From the NCBI RefSeq assembly GCF_000474275.2, contig NZ_ATAE01000005.1, positions 124,001-188,000 on the forward strand: a stretch of DNA of 64,000 nucleotides, given 5' to 3'. Below the pieces are notes generated by a model. That model ran no database searches, had not been told where the DNA came from, and was given only the letters and a program-made list of their open reading frames with translations. This DNA comes from Alkalihalophilus marmarensis DSM 21297 (GTDB taxonomy: Bacteria; Bacillota; Bacilli; Bacillales; Bacillaceae_D). Every line of letters starts with the position of its first letter. The stretch's first letter is position 1. Shown piece by piece: positions 42,702 through 52,195 of the stretch. Both the position numbers and the translations under genes were made by a program.

Positions 42702-43074
42702 GAATAAACGCGGATTTACTCGCCTGTTAAGATCTTTTAGCTATGCTTATCAAGGCTTAAGGCATGTGTTTGTAAATGAGCAAAATATGCAAGTGCACGT
42801 GTCTTTGGCGGCTTTTGTTATCTTGTTGGCTTTCTGGCTGGGTTTAACGCGCTTAGAATGGCTGTTTTTATTAGTAATTATAAGCGGGATATTCGCACTT
42901 GAAATAATGAATACAGCGATCGAAAGAACAGTTGATCTAGTGACTGAAGAGTATCATCCGATAGCAAAAAGAGCAAAAGATGTTGCTGCATCTGCTGTGT
43001 TTGTGTATAGTATTTTTGCTGTTATCATGGGAATCATTCTCTTTGGCCCGCATCTCCTCGAGAAATTTCTTTGA
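42685..43074 (+). CDS. dgkA: Undecaprenol/diacylglycerol kinase
   Basis: The 129-residue membrane protein has three helices and the DgkA-like motifs FVNEQNMQVH and EIMNTAIERTVDLVTEEYHPIAKRAKDVAASAV, including the metal-binding Glu pair. In Gram-positives this family (YqfG/DgkA in B. subtilis) phosphorylates mainly undecaprenol. Its start lies 17 bases inside ybeY. Downstream of it in B. subtilis is cdd; here DUF502 comes first. Confidence 0.92.
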   Translation: MGLQDRNKRGFTRLLRSFSYAYQGLRHVFVNEQNMQVHVSLAAFVILLAFWLGLTRLEWLFLLVIISGIFALEIMNTAIERTVDLVTEEYHPIAKRAKDVAASAVFVYSIFAVIMGIILFGPHLLEKFL

Positions 43075-43136
43075 TGAATCAATTTAAAGCTTATAAGCAT
43101 ATTCTGCGCGCAATCAGGAGAGGAGATCCTCTTTAA

Positions 43137-43871
43137 ATGTGGAAGAGATTTCAAAAAAATATTATTGCAGGGATCATTTTTTTACTGCCAGCCATAGCGA
43201 CCATCTATGTCATCCAATTTCTTTTTACATTAGTAGATTCTTTTTTAGGTTCATTTATTACTGGTATTTTAAAAGCACTAAATATTATTACTACGGTTGA
43301 CAGCCGAATTTATTTCTTAGGAGTCTATACACCTTTTTCAGAGCGGCTGCTTGGAATAGGGTTTGTGCTGACTATTATCCTGCTTACATGGGTAGGAGCG
43401 CTTCGACTAAGAGGACGTGGAGTGAAGGTACTTGATTCGATCGATCAGACGTTTAGAAAAATACCGATTGCTAACTCTATTTATACATCGGTAGAACAAA
43501 TTATTCATGCGTTTGCTCAAGAGCGTACATCGTTTCAAAACGTTGTACTAGTAGAATATCCGAGAAAAGGTTTATACACGGTTGGGTTTCAGACGGGTGA
43601 GTCGAAGGGAGAAGTCCAGCGGGTAACTTCTAAAGAGTGTATTAATGTATTTTTACCCACTACCCCTAACCCTACGTCTGGATGGCTGCTGCTTGTGCCC
43701 AAGGAAGATGTTATTGAGCTTGATATGACCGTTGAACAAGGTCTAAAATTTATTATTTCTGGTGGGGTAGTTGTGCCTCCAGACAGAGAAGTTCAGGATG
43801 AACAGACAGAAGCAATTGTAGATAAAGAGAAAATGTTGGTACAGTTACGCTCAAAACAAGAGGACCATTAG
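43137..43871 (+). CDS. DUF502 family membrane protein
   Basis: The 244-residue protein has two membrane helices (about 8-33 and 67-90), separated by a short outer loop, and a cytoplasmic domain with IPIANSIYTSVEQIIHAF and VFLPTTPNPTSGWLLLVPKEDVIELDMTVEQGLKFIISGGV. These are DUF502 signatures. Function is unknown. AGGAGAGGA precedes the ATG. B. subtilis has no such gene between dgkA and cdd as far as I recall, so it marks a local insertion. It is in the same run of genes as cdd and era. Confidence 0.85.
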   Translation: MWKRFQKNIIAGIIFLLPAIATIYVIQFLFTLVDSFLGSFITGILKALNIITTVDSRIYFLGVYTPFSERLLGIGFVLTIILLTWVGALRLRGRGVKVLDSIDQTFRKIPIANSIYTSVEQIIHAFAQERTSFQNVVLVEYPRKGLYTVGFQTGESKGEVQRVTSKECINVFLPTTPNPTSGWLLLVPKEDVIELDMTVEQGLKFIISGGVVVPPDREVQDEQTEAIVDKEKMLVQLRSKQEDH

Positions 43872-43885
43872 AAGGGACGAGAACA

Positions 43886-44284
43886 ATGGATAAACAACAA
43901 TTAATCGAACTAGCTAAAGAGGCACGTGAGAATGCTTATGTACCCTACTCGAAATTTCAGGTAGGAGCAGCGCTTTTAATGGAAGATGGAACCGTGTTTA
44001 AGGGAGCGAATATTGAAAACGCTTCTTACGGTTTAACAAATTGTGCGGAAAGAACGGCATTATATAAGGCGTATTCGGAGGGCAATAGGAAGGTTGCTGC
44101 CATCGCGGTAGTAGCTGATACAGACCGTCCAGTGCCGCCATGCGGGGCATGTCGTCAAGTAATGGTGGAATTAATTCCGCCGAATGCACCCGTTTACTTA
44201 ACAAATTTAAAGGGAGACATTAATGAAATGTCTGTTTCAGAATTATTGCCAGGAGCATTTACAGCGGAGGATATGAATGAATAA
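43886..44284 (+). CDS. cdd: Cytidine deaminase
   Basis: The 132-residue tetrameric-type enzyme has the zinc site NCAERTAL and PPCGACRQV, with the catalytic Glu in CAE. It converts cytidine and deoxycytidine to uridine forms. It overlaps era by 8 bases. Position dgkA-cdd-era is standard in Bacillus. Confidence 0.96.
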   Translation: MDKQQLIELAKEARENAYVPYSKFQVGAALLMEDGTVFKGANIENASYGLTNCAERTALYKAYSEGNRKVAAIAVVADTDRPVPPCGACRQVMVELIPPNAPVYLTNLKGDINEMSVSELLPGAFTAEDMNE

Positions 44285-45188
44285 CACACCAAAAGGATTT
44301 AAATCAGGATTTGTTTCAATTATTGGAAGGCCAAATGTGGGGAAATCTACACTCTTAAATTATGTTATAGGCCAGAAGATTGCCATCATGTCAGATAAAC
44401 CCCAAACAACACGAAATAAAATTCAAGGCGTATTTACAAGCAACGAATCACAGGTTGTTTTTATTGATACACCAGGGATTCATAAGCCGAAACACAAACT
44501 AGGCGATTTCATGATGAAAGTGGCTCAAAACACTCTGCGTGAAGTTGATTTAATTCTTTATGTAGTTGATGCGGGTGAAGCGTTTGGTTCTGGCGAGGAG
44601 TTTATTATTGAGCGGTTAAAAGAGACAAAAACACCTGTCTTTTTAGTAATCAATAAAATTGATAAAGTGCAGCCGGATGATTTATTAGGTATTATTGAAA
44701 CCTATCGTACGAAGTTTGATTTTACAGAAGTAATTCCAGTATCTGCCCTTCAAGGCAGCAATGTTCCTACGCTAATGGAGCAAATTGTTGACCACCTTGA
44801 AGAAGGTCCTCAATACTATCCGAGTGACCAAGTTACCGATCACCCTGAGCGTTTTGTCGTTGCTGAATTAATCCGTGAAAAAGTATTACATCTTACACGT
44901 GAAGAGATTCCTCACTCAGTAGCTGTAGTGATCGAACAAATGAAGCGCAGAGATAATGATATGATCTATATCGGCGCAACGATCATAGTTGAGCGTACGT
45001 CTCAAAAAGGGATCATCATTGGAAAACAAGGAAGCATGCTTCGTGAAGTTGGGAAGCGGGCACGAGGAGATATCGAAGCGCTGTTAGGCTCTAAAGTCTT
45101 CCTTGAGCTGTGGGTTAAAGTTCAAAAAGACTGGAGAAACAAATCAACCCACCTCAGAGACTACGGCTTCAAAGAAGATGAATATTAA
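44277..45188 (+). CDS. era: GTPase Era
   Basis: The 303-residue protein has G1 [10 protein letters not shown]3 DTPG, G4 NKID and the C-terminal KH domain with [15 protein letters not shown]. Era binds the 3' end of 16S rRNA and helps 30S assembly. Translation is probably coupled to cdd through the 8-base overlap. A repeat fragment and a terminator follow within the next 140 bases. Confidence 0.97.
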   Translation: MNNTPKGFKSGFVSIIGRPNVGKSTLLNYVIGQKIAIMSDKPQTTRNKIQGVFTSNESQVVFIDTPGIHKPKHKLGDFMMKVAQNTLREVDLILYVVDAGEAFGSGEEFIIERLKETKTPVFLVINKIDKVQPDDLLGIIETYRTKFDFTEVIPVSALQGSNVPTLMEQIVDHLEEGPQYYPSDQVTDHPERFVVAELIREKVLHLTREEIPHSVAVVIEQMKRRDNDMIYIGATIIVERTSQKGIIIGKQGSMLREVGKRARGDIEALLGSKVFLELWVKVQKDWRNKSTHLRDYGFKEDEY

Positions 45189-45288
45189 AAAGAAAAGCGG
45201 AAGCGACTGGTCTGGCATGCGACTTTTACTTGATTTCAATTAAGCACTATTCTGCTACAAAGTTGTAACATAAAATCTAAACAACTTT

Positions 45289-45325
45289 CACAATGGCTGG
45301 GCGTCTAGCCATTGTGTTTTTGTTT
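45289..45325 (+). terminator. intrinsic terminator after era
   Basis: CACAATGGCT (45289-45298) pairs with AGCCATTGTG (45307-45316), then TTTTTG. Confidence 0.88.
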
Positions 45326-45484
45326 CGAAACGATTATGATGAAGACAAATAGAATTTCAAAAAAATAACAACTCTGTTTGTCAAGGTGTATAAATTAACA
45401 ATTTTTCTCTAACATGAATTTTGCAAACAAGGTCAACCTAGAGATACAGAGCGTTTAAGTCTTGAGAGAAAGGTGGAAATTGAG

Positions 45485-45631
45485 ATGCTCGATTTTTCCT
45501 GGAAGGTTTTTTCAATGACTGGCAATTTGGATACGTATTTACTAATTAAAGAACTTGAGCGCGGCCATGAAGATGAAGTGAGCCAAGAAGACGTTGATAA
45601 TATTGACACGTTAGACGCGCAAACTCATTGA
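45485..45631 (+). CDS. yqzL: YqzL family small protein
   Basis: A 48-residue protein beginning MLDFSWKVFSMTGNLDTYLLIKELE, the YqzL pattern, followed by an acidic C-terminus. YqzL lies between era and recO in Bacillus. The role is unknown. AAAGGTGG is 9 bases before the ATG. Confidence 0.85.
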   Translation: MLDFSWKVFSMTGNLDTYLLIKELERGHEDEVSQEDVDNIDTLDAQTH

Positions 45632-45672
45632 CCTTGTTTGCACCTCACAATGCGAATGTGTGGTGATAAGCA

Positions 45673-46434
45673 ATGATGCAAAAAGTAGAAGCTATTGTTA
45701 TTCGAACGAATGATTACGGCGAATCGAATAAAATTGTTACGTTATTTACAAGAGAAAACGGCAAAGTAGGAGTGATGGCCAGGGGCGCTAAGAAACCTAA
45801 AAGCAGGCTGGCTGCCATATCTCAATTGTTTATTCATGGACTGTATTTGTTTCAAAAAAGCAACGGTCTCGGGACGTTAAATCAGGCAGAAATGATTCAT
45901 TCTTATAAAGAAGTAAGGAATGACTTATTTTTAGCTTCCTATGCAACGTATGTCGTTGAATTAATTGATAAGCTTACGGAGGAGAAACAGCCTAATGAAC
46001 CGTTGTTTCATTTATTGCAGCAAACATTGCTTTATTTAGATGAAGGTATTGATCCTGAAGTGTTGCTGCGTATATTTGAAATGAAAATGATGCAAGTGGC
46101 TGGAATTACACCTGAGCTTGATCAATGTGCGAATTGCGGAAGTACTGAAGTACCATCAGGTTTCTCTATAAAAGAAGCTGGCTTTCTTTGCAAAAAATGC
46201 ATCCTTAAAGATGAGCATGCCTTTAAGATCACTCCTCATACAGCTAGACTGCTGAGGTTGTTTTATTACATTGATTTGAGCCGTTTAGGGCAAATATCCT
46301 TAAAAGATGAGACTAAAAAAGAATTGAAATTAATTATTTCGGCTTATTATGATGAATATTCAGGTGTAACACTACGTTCAAAACGATTTCTCGATCAGCT
46401 TGAGCGCATGGGTGATCTTAAACCACCTTATTGA
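45673..46434 (+). CDS. recO: DNA repair protein RecO
   Basis: The 253-residue protein has the N-terminal OB fold (EAIVIRTNDYGESNKIVTLFTRENGKVGVMARGAKKPKS) and a C-terminal helical domain with a zinc finger (CANCGS ... CKKC). RecO loads RecA and anneals strands with RecR. The promoter of the glyQS leader overlaps its stop. It starts at ATG 45673 or 45676. Confidence 0.95.
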   Translation: MMQKVEAIVIRTNDYGESNKIVTLFTRENGKVGVMARGAKKPKSRLAAISQLFIHGLYLFQKSNGLGTLNQAEMIHSYKEVRNDLFLASYATYVVELIDKLTEEKQPNEPLFHLLQQTLLYLDEGIDPEVLLRIFEMKMMQVAGITPELDQCANCGSTEVPSGFSIKEAGFLCKKCILKDEHAFKITPHTARLLRLFYYIDLSRLGQISLKDETKKELKLIISAYYDEYSGVTLRSKRFLDQLERMGDLKPPY

Positions 46435-46459
46435 CACAACAACTGAAATTCAGTATGAT
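46431..46459 (+). promoter_or_regulatory. sigma-A promoter of the glyQS leader
   Basis: TTGACA (46431-46436), overlapping the recO stop, and TATGAT (46454-46459), 17 bp apart. Confidence 0.88.
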
Positions 46460-46465
46460 GCTAGT

Positions 46466-46690
46466 ATTATATGGTGCATTGACGGAAAGAAGTACAATTA
46501 AGTCCTGTTGAAAGCGAACCTAGGGTGGTGAGAGCTAGGGCAGCAGTTTAATTGGAAGGCGTTCCTGAGCATAACGGTGAAAGTGATTCACTTCGTTTTC
46601 TGAGTGAATAAATAGGGTGGAACCGCGGGAGAAACTCTCGTCCCTATGTCGATAAGTCGACATAAGGACGAGAGTTTTTTTCTTTCATCC
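46466..46690 (+). promoter_or_regulatory. Glycyl-tRNA T-box riboswitch with terminator
   Basis: The leader has the T-box sequence AGGGTGGAACCGCG (46614-46627), an AGTA loop E-like motif near 46488 and a GGC specifier candidate at 46558-46560 followed by a GTTCCTGAGC segment. The terminator is a long hairpin: ACTCTCGTCC (46634-46643) with GGACGAGAGT (46666-46675), then T run. Uncharged glycine tRNA should pair with the T-box and favour the antiterminator, raising glyQS. The specifier position is by inspection. Confidence 0.88.
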
Positions 46691-46771
46691 TACCTCGTTT
46701 CTTTCACCTTGAAATGAACCTTGAAATAGACCTTGTGATTAGGTTTTACGAACTATTAAGGAGGAATTAGT

Positions 46772-47659
46772 ATGAATGTCCAAACAATGATTTTGACATT
46801 ACAAGAATTTTGGTCAAAGCAAAACTGTATGATCATGCAAGCGTATGACACTGAGAAAGGTGCGGGTACGATGAGTCCGTTTACGCTCCTTCGTACAATT
46901 GGTCCTGAGCCTTGGAATGTAGCTTATGTTGAACCGTCACGTCGTCCTGCAGATGGTCGTTACGGAGAAAATCCTAACCGTCTTTATCAACACCATCAAT
47001 TTCAAGTTATTATGAAGCCATCTCCAACTAATATTCAAGAGCTGTACCTTGACAGCTTAAAGGCACTAGGGATCGACCCGCTAAAACATGACATTCGTTT
47101 TGTTGAAGATAACTGGGAAAATCCAACTTTAGGATGTGCCGGCCTTGGATGGGAAGTTTGGTTAGACGGCATGGAAATTACACAGTTTACGTATTTTCAA
47201 CAAGTAGGCGGTATTGAAGCAAACCCAGTTTCTGCAGAAATTACATATGGTTTAGAACGTTTAGCCTCCTATATTCAAGATAAAGAAAATGTGTTTGACC
47301 TTGAGTGGGTAGAAGGATTCACGTATGGTGACATCTTTAAACAGCCTGAATATGAGCATTCAAAATATACATTTGAAGTATCTGACAGCCAGATGCTCTT
47401 CTCCTTGTTTGGCACATATGAGCAAGAGGCAAAGCGAGCACTAGATGAGAACTTAGTATTCCCAGCCTATGATTATATTTTAAAATGCTCTCACACGTTC
47501 AACTTACTGGATGCTAGAGGTGCAATTTCTGTTACAGAGAGAACAGGCTATATCGGTCGAGTAAGAAACTTAGCTCGTACAGCAGCGAAGCTATATTATG
47601 ATGAGCGTGAGCGTCTAGGATTTCCAATGTTAAAAAAGGGGGATGCAGAGAATGAGTAA
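46772..47659 (+). CDS. glyQ: Glycyl-tRNA synthetase alpha subunit
   Basis: The 295-residue subunit begins [70 protein letters not shown], the glycyl-tRNA synthetase class II core. It works as an alpha2beta2 enzyme with GlyS. AAGGAGG precedes the ATG. It overlaps glyS by 8 bases, and the T-box leader at 46466 controls both. Confidence 0.97.
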   Translation: MNVQTMILTLQEFWSKQNCMIMQAYDTEKGAGTMSPFTLLRTIGPEPWNVAYVEPSRRPADGRYGENPNRLYQHHQFQVIMKPSPTNIQELYLDSLKALGIDPLKHDIRFVEDNWENPTLGCAGLGWEVWLDGMEITQFTYFQQVGGIEANPVSAEITYGLERLASYIQDKENVFDLEWVEGFTYGDIFKQPEYEHSKYTFEVSDSQMLFSLFGTYEQEAKRALDENLVFPAYDYILKCSHTFNLLDARGAISVTERTGYIGRVRNLARTAAKLYYDERERLGFPMLKKGDAENE

Positions 47660-49733
47660 ACGTGATTTTTTATTTGAGCTTGGCCTTGAAGAACTGCCAG
47701 CCCGCTTTGTCACAGATTCAATGAATCAATTAAAGGATAAAGTGAGTGATTGGTTAAAAGAAGAGCGTCTTGATTTTGATGCAATTGAAGCTTTCTCAAC
47801 ACCGCGTCGTTTAGCCATTTATATAAAAGGATTAAAAGAGAAACAGCCAGATGTAGAAGCAGAAGCAAAGGGTCCTGCTAAGAAAATTGCTCAAGATGAG
47901 GAAGGGAACTGGTCAAAAGCTGCTCTAGGTTTTGCGAGAGGTCAAGGAGTAACAGCAGATGATCTGTTTTTTAAGGAGCTCAAGGGTGTAGAGTATGTGT
48001 ATGCTAAGACGTTTACAGCAGGCAAGAAAACGGTTGAATTGTTACCTGCTTTAAAGACAATCGTTACTTCTATGCACTTTCCAAAAAATATGCGCTGGAA
48101 TCAATATGACCTGCGTTTCGCGCGTCCAATTCAATGGATGGTTGCCCTATATGGAGAAAAAATTATTCCATTTGAAATAACAGATGTTCAAACTAGCAAC
48201 AAAACACGCGGTCATCGTTTCTTAGGGGAGGAAGTGAAATTAGATACTCCTTCAGATTATGAAACAGCTTTATTAGGCCAGTATGTTATTGCAAGACCCG
48301 AAGAGCGCAAGCGCGCGATTCGCAACCAGCTTGAATCAATGACAGAAGGAAATGGCTGGGTTATTCCGATTGATGAAGACTTGTTAGAAGAAGTAACAAA
48401 TCTTGTAGAATACCCTACTGCTTTATCAGGTACGTATGACGAGTCCTTTTTAGAGATTCCTAAAGAAGTGCTTATCACTTCAATGCGTGAGCATCAACGT
48501 TACTTCCCAGTAGAAGATACAGAAGGGAAACTTTTGCCTCACTTCGTAACGGTGCGTAATGGTGATCATCAGCATCTTGAAAATGTCGCAAAAGGGAATG
48601 AAAAAGTTCTGCGTGCACGTCTTTCTGATGCGGCTTTCTTCTATGCAGAAGATCAAAAGCTTAAGATTGAAGATGCATTAGGCCGTCTTGAAAACATTGT
48701 ATACCACGAGGATCTAGGGTCGATTGCTGATAAGGTTCGCCGTGTTCGTAAAGGAGTCACTTCTATCAGTAAGCTTGTTGCTCTTGATTCTAACGAGCAA
48801 GAAGTGGCAGATCGTATTGCTGAAATCGCAAAGTTTGACCTTGTCACTCAAATGGTCTATGAATTCCCTGAGCTTCAAGGGCGTATGGGTGAAGTGTACG
48901 CTGGACTGATCGGTGAGCCCGTTGAGGTTACATTAGGTATTAAAGAGCATTATATGCCTAAATTTGCTGGAGATAAGAGCCCTTCTGCAAAAGCAAGTAC
49001 TGTTGTAAGTTTGGCTGATAAGCTAGATACCATTGTCACATGCTTTGCGATTGGTCTTATTCCGACAGGTTCACAAGACCCTTATGCACTGAGAAGACAA
49101 GCCGCAGGAATTGTACAGATGATTTCTGATTATGATTTTGACGTGGAAATCGATGAATTAGTAGCAGCAAGTCTTGATGTTAGTGAGGAGCGCGGTTTAT
49201 TGAAGCGTGACCGAGAAGATATTACAAAAGAGGTTATGGACTTCTTCTCACTCCGTATAAAAAATGCACTGCAAGAAAAAGGCATCCGCTATGACGTCAT
49301 CGATGCTGTTTTAACGAGCAAAGCGATTCATGTACCAACCACAGTTAAAAAAGCAGAATTGTTAATGGATCAAGTATCCCAACCAGCATTTAAGAAAACC
49401 GTAGAGGCGTTAAGCCGTGTAACAAATATTGCTAAAAAAGCAGAAACGGCTGTAGAAATTAAGCCTGAACTATTTGAAAAAGAAGAAGAGAGAGAACTAT
49501 ATAGGCAGTATGAGTTAGCTCAAAAAGAAGTGCAGATTGCTCTTGCAAATGGGGATGCCTCTCGTGCATTTAAGAGTCTGCAATCGATTGAGCCAAGTAT
49601 CCATGCTTATTTCGATCATATTATGGTTATGGCTGAAGAAGAGAAAGTGAAACGTAATCGTTTAGCGCAAATGCTTGAATTATCGGCTGTAATCCGTGCC
49701 TTTGCTAACTTCCAATCTATTGTGTTTAGCTAA
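47652..49733 (+). CDS. glyS: Glycyl-tRNA synthetase beta subunit
   Basis: The 693-residue subunit starts [27 protein letters not shown] and has the HD-like middle and a C-terminal tRNA-binding region. It binds tRNA-Gly for the alpha subunit. ATG 47652 is 9 bases after GGGGG; ATG 47643 is inside the ribosome site. The gene overlaps the end of glyQ. Confidence 0.96.
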   Translation: MSKRDFLFELGLEELPARFVTDSMNQLKDKVSDWLKEERLDFDAIEAFSTPRRLAIYIKGLKEKQPDVEAEAKGPAKKIAQDEEGNWSKAALGFARGQGVTADDLFFKELKGVEYVYAKTFTAGKKTVELLPALKTIVTSMHFPKNMRWNQYDLRFARPIQWMVALYGEKIIPFEITDVQTSNKTRGHRFLGEEVKLDTPSDYETALLGQYVIARPEERKRAIRNQLESMTEGNGWVIPIDEDLLEEVTNLVEYPTALSGTYDESFLEIPKEVLITSMREHQRYFPVEDTEGKLLPHFVTVRNGDHQHLENVAKGNEKVLRARLSDAAFFYAEDQKLKIEDALGRLENIVYHEDLGSIADKVRRVRKGVTSISKLVALDSNEQEVADRIAEIAKFDLVTQMVYEFPELQGRMGEVYAGLIGEPVEVTLGIKEHYMPKFAGDKSPSAKASTVVSLADKLDTIVTCFAIGLIPTGSQDPYALRRQAAGIVQMISDYDFDVEIDELVAASLDVSEERGLLKRDREDITKEVMDFFSLRIKNALQEKGIRYDVIDAVLTSKAIHVPTTVKKAELLMDQVSQPAFKKTVEALSRVTNIAKKAETAVEIKPELFEKEEERELYRQYELAQKEVQIALANGDASRAFKSLQSIEPSIHAYFDHIMVMAEEEKVKRNRLAQMLELSAVIRAFANFQSIVFS

Positions 49734-49838
49734 ACAATGTATAACCAGCTAAGTACTTGAGCGTTTTTTGTGTAAAAAGCTGATTATATAGTATATAATA
49801 TTGGGGATAAAGCATAACACATTTGTGTGTTGAAGGCG

Positions 49839-50483
49839 GTGGAAACAATCGAACTCACAAATCGGCAAGAACATATTGTAGACATTGTGAAGCAAAATGG
49901 GCCTATTACAGGTGAACAAATTGCAGAGCGTCTTTCCTTAACGAGAGCAACTTTGCGTCCCGATTTAGCAATTCTAACGATGGCTGGTTATTTAGATGCC
50001 AGACCGCGAGTAGGATATTTTTATACCGGTAAAACAGGTACAGAGTTACTTGGAGAAAAAGTTAAAAATATCACCGTAAGGCATTATCAATCACGCCCAA
50101 TTGTGGTGCAGGAGTCATCCTCTGTATATGATGCTATTTGTACAATGTTCCTAGAGGATGTTGGGACATTGTTTGTCACAGATAAACAAACAACGCTCGT
50201 TGGTGTGCTGTCTAGAAAAGATTTATTGCGTGCAAGTCTTGGAAAACAAGCATTAGAATCAATTCCGGTTAGTATTATTATGACACGAATGCCAAATATA
50301 ACAGTTTGTAAAGAAGACGATCTCATTATTGAAGTAGCAAAGAAGTTAATTAATAAACAAATTGATGGACTGCCTATCGTTCAAGACGTCGATTATGGTT
50401 CTGGCTATGAGGTCATCGGCCGAATCACTAAAACAAATATAACTTCGCTGCTCGTAGATTTAGCAAACGAAGAAACGATCTAG
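49839..50483 (+). CDS. ccpN: Catabolite repressor CcpN-like (YqzB), HTH plus CBS domains
   Basis: The 214-residue protein has an N-terminal HTH (about 5-60, [24 protein letters not shown]) and two CBS domains (about 80-210). CcpN represses gapB and pckA in response to nucleotide energy state; here the neighbour yqfL is its known partner gene. GTG 49839 aligns with the family start MxTIEL; GTG 49827 and TTG 49830 are earlier in-frame options. A 16-base palindrome, AACACATTTGTGTGTT (49816-49831), covers the start region and could be an own operator. Confidence 0.9.
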   Translation: METIELTNRQEHIVDIVKQNGPITGEQIAERLSLTRATLRPDLAILTMAGYLDARPRVGYFYTGKTGTELLGEKVKNITVRHYQSRPIVVQESSSVYDAICTMFLEDVGTLFVTDKQTTLVGVLSRKDLLRASLGKQALESIPVSIIMTRMPNITVCKEDDLIIEVAKKLINKQIDGLPIVQDVDYGSGYEVIGRITKTNITSLLVDLANEETI

Positions 50484-50506
50484 GGAAGCACGGATGTAAG
50501 GAGGTC

Positions 50507-51325
50507 ATGATGGTAGAAGTGAAGCAACGTCCTGTTGTATATGTCGTCTCTGATTCTGTAGGCGAAACTGCAGAATTAGTGGTTAAAGCTGCTGCGAGCC
50601 AATTTAATGGTGCGGGTGTAGAAGTTCGTCGGATTCCATATGTAGAAGATACGGGAACCATAGATGAAATTATATATTTAGCCTCACAGGCAAATGCTTT
50701 AATTGCATTTACGCTCGTTGTACCTGAAATCAAAAATTATTTGATTGAACGTGCTGCAGCTAAAAATGTAGAGACAGTAGACATCATAGGACCTATGTTG
50801 AATAAAATTGAAACGTTAACTGGCAAAGAACCAAGATATGAGCCTGGTCTTGTATACCGTCTTGATGAAGATTACTTTAGAAAAGTAGAAGCAATTGAAT
50901 TTGCTGTAAAGTATGATGACGGGCGTGACCCAAGGGGAATTATGAGAGCAGATGTAGTGTTAATCGGGGTGTCGCGTACATCTAAAACGCCGCTTTCGCA
51001 ATACCTCGCTCATAAGCGTTTGAAAGTAGCTAATGTTCCTCTAGTCCCTGAGGTGGAACCTCCGCAAGAACTCTTTAAGATCTCTGCTAAGAAATGTATC
51101 GGATTAAAAATTTCACCTGAGAAATTAAACGATATCCGTGCAGAACGCTTAAAAGCGCTAGGGTTAAAAGCTCAAGCTAATTATGCGAATATCGAGAGAA
51201 TCAAAGAGGAACTTGTCTATGCTGAAGATGTAATGAATCGAATTGGATGTCCGGTCATTGATGTCTCGAATAAAGCAGTAGAAGAAACTGCAAATCTCAT
51301 TTCAAGTATGTTTCAACGCAAGTAA
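50507..51325 (+). CDS. yqfL: Pyruvate phosphate/water dikinase regulatory protein (YqfL, DUF299)
   Basis: The 272-residue protein has a P-loop-like [29 protein letters not shown], the signature of DUF299 kinase/phosphorylases that act on pyruvate,phosphate dikinase or PEP synthase. In B. subtilis YqfL modulates CcpN activity. AAGGAGG precedes the ATG. A terminator follows. Confidence 0.93.
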   Translation: MMVEVKQRPVVYVVSDSVGETAELVVKAAASQFNGAGVEVRRIPYVEDTGTIDEIIYLASQANALIAFTLVVPEIKNYLIERAAAKNVETVDIIGPMLNKIETLTGKEPRYEPGLVYRLDEDYFRKVEAIEFAVKYDDGRDPRGIMRADVVLIGVSRTSKTPLSQYLAHKRLKVANVPLVPEVEPPQELFKISAKKCIGLKISPEKLNDIRAERLKALGLKAQANYANIERIKEELVYAEDVMNRIGCPVIDVSNKAVEETANLISSMFQRK

Positions 51326-51371
51326 GTACAAAGAAAGGCACCTTTAGGTAAAAGGTGCCTTTCCTTTGTAC
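51326..51371 (+). terminator. long hairpin terminator after yqfL
   Basis: GTACAAAG (51326-51333) pairs with CTTTGTAC (51364-51371), and inside AAGGCACCTTT pairs with AAAGGTGCCTTT. The stretch from here to 51642 is A/T-rich and shows no gene; AAAAAGTC-AA-GACTTTTT near 51516 is a small hairpin. Confidence 0.7.
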
Positions 51372-51642
51372 GCTCTTATGTAAAATGATCTTATTTGTAA
51401 TGTTTATTAAATACCACTAGTCAAATGATTCAAAGTTCCGTATAATAAAGAATTGTGTTCTTATTTGTATAAGAAAGAATGGATTGTAGAAAAAAAGAAC
51501 GATTATTTTTAAAAAGTCAAGACTTTTTCTTGTTTTTTTGGTAATGATAGTAAAGAAGAATGTGTATAAATAGCTTATTGATAAAAAAATCATGACAATT
51601 CATATCATTCGACAAGAAACAGCGAAATTCTTTAAAATGTTT

Positions 51643-51669
51643 GCAGGAATCTAAAAGAGGATGTTGAAT
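51643..51669 (+). promoter_or_regulatory. candidate sigma-H-type promoter before yqxD
   Basis: GCAGGAATC (51643-51651) and GTTGAAT (51663-51669) with 11 bp between fit RnAGGAwWW-N11/12-RnnGAAT with one mismatch. It lies so close to yqxD that its transcript would begin near the ATG. The sigA operon of B. subtilis has a sigma-H promoter. Confidence 0.35.
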
Positions 51670-51676
51670 TGAAGTT

Positions 51677-52138
51677 ATGAGCGAACTTATTGTTAAGGTA
51701 TTTGTAGATGCAGATTCATGTCCTGTGAAAAAGGAAATTGTGTCGATCTGTCAGAAGTTTAACCAATCAGCTGTTTTTGTTTCCTCGATTGCACATGAAA
51801 TGAATGTGCCTGATGGGTTTACGCATGTATCGGTTGATTCAGATAAAGAGGCTGCAGACATGTATATTCTTAATCAATCGAAGCGTGGCGATTGCTGTGT
51901 AACGCAAGATCATGCATTAGCCTCTATTCTATTGCCAAAAGGGGTGGATGTGTTATCACCCAGAGGGTATGTATATCGTGAAGAAACCATTATGCAGATG
52001 CTTGATGCCCGTTATCTTTCACAAAAAGAAAGGCGTAAAGGCGGTAAAACAAAAGGGCCTCGTGCTTTTACAGAAGAAGATCGCTCACTTTTTTGTCATC
52101 AATTTACAAGGGTTTTATCAAAAAAAGCAGGAAAATAG
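51677..52138 (+). CDS. yqxD: YaiI/YqxD family protein (UPF0178)
   Basis: The 153-residue protein begins with the conserved VDADSCPVKKEI and includes DMYILNQSKRGDCCVTQDHALASILLPKGVDVLSPRGYVY, the YaiI/YqxD pattern (PIN-like fold). Function is unknown. The ribosome site is weak (TTGAAGTT). It precedes dnaG-sigA as in B. subtilis. Confidence 0.9.
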   Translation: MSELIVKVFVDADSCPVKKEIVSICQKFNQSAVFVSSIAHEMNVPDGFTHVSVDSDKEAADMYILNQSKRGDCCVTQDHALASILLPKGVDVLSPRGYVYREETIMQMLDARYLSQKERRKGGKTKGPRAFTEEDRSLFCHQFTRVLSKKAGK

Positions 52139-52195
52139 CAAAAAAGCTCGAACATATATTACACTCATCAGGAAAGAAATATGGTGATGCTTAAT

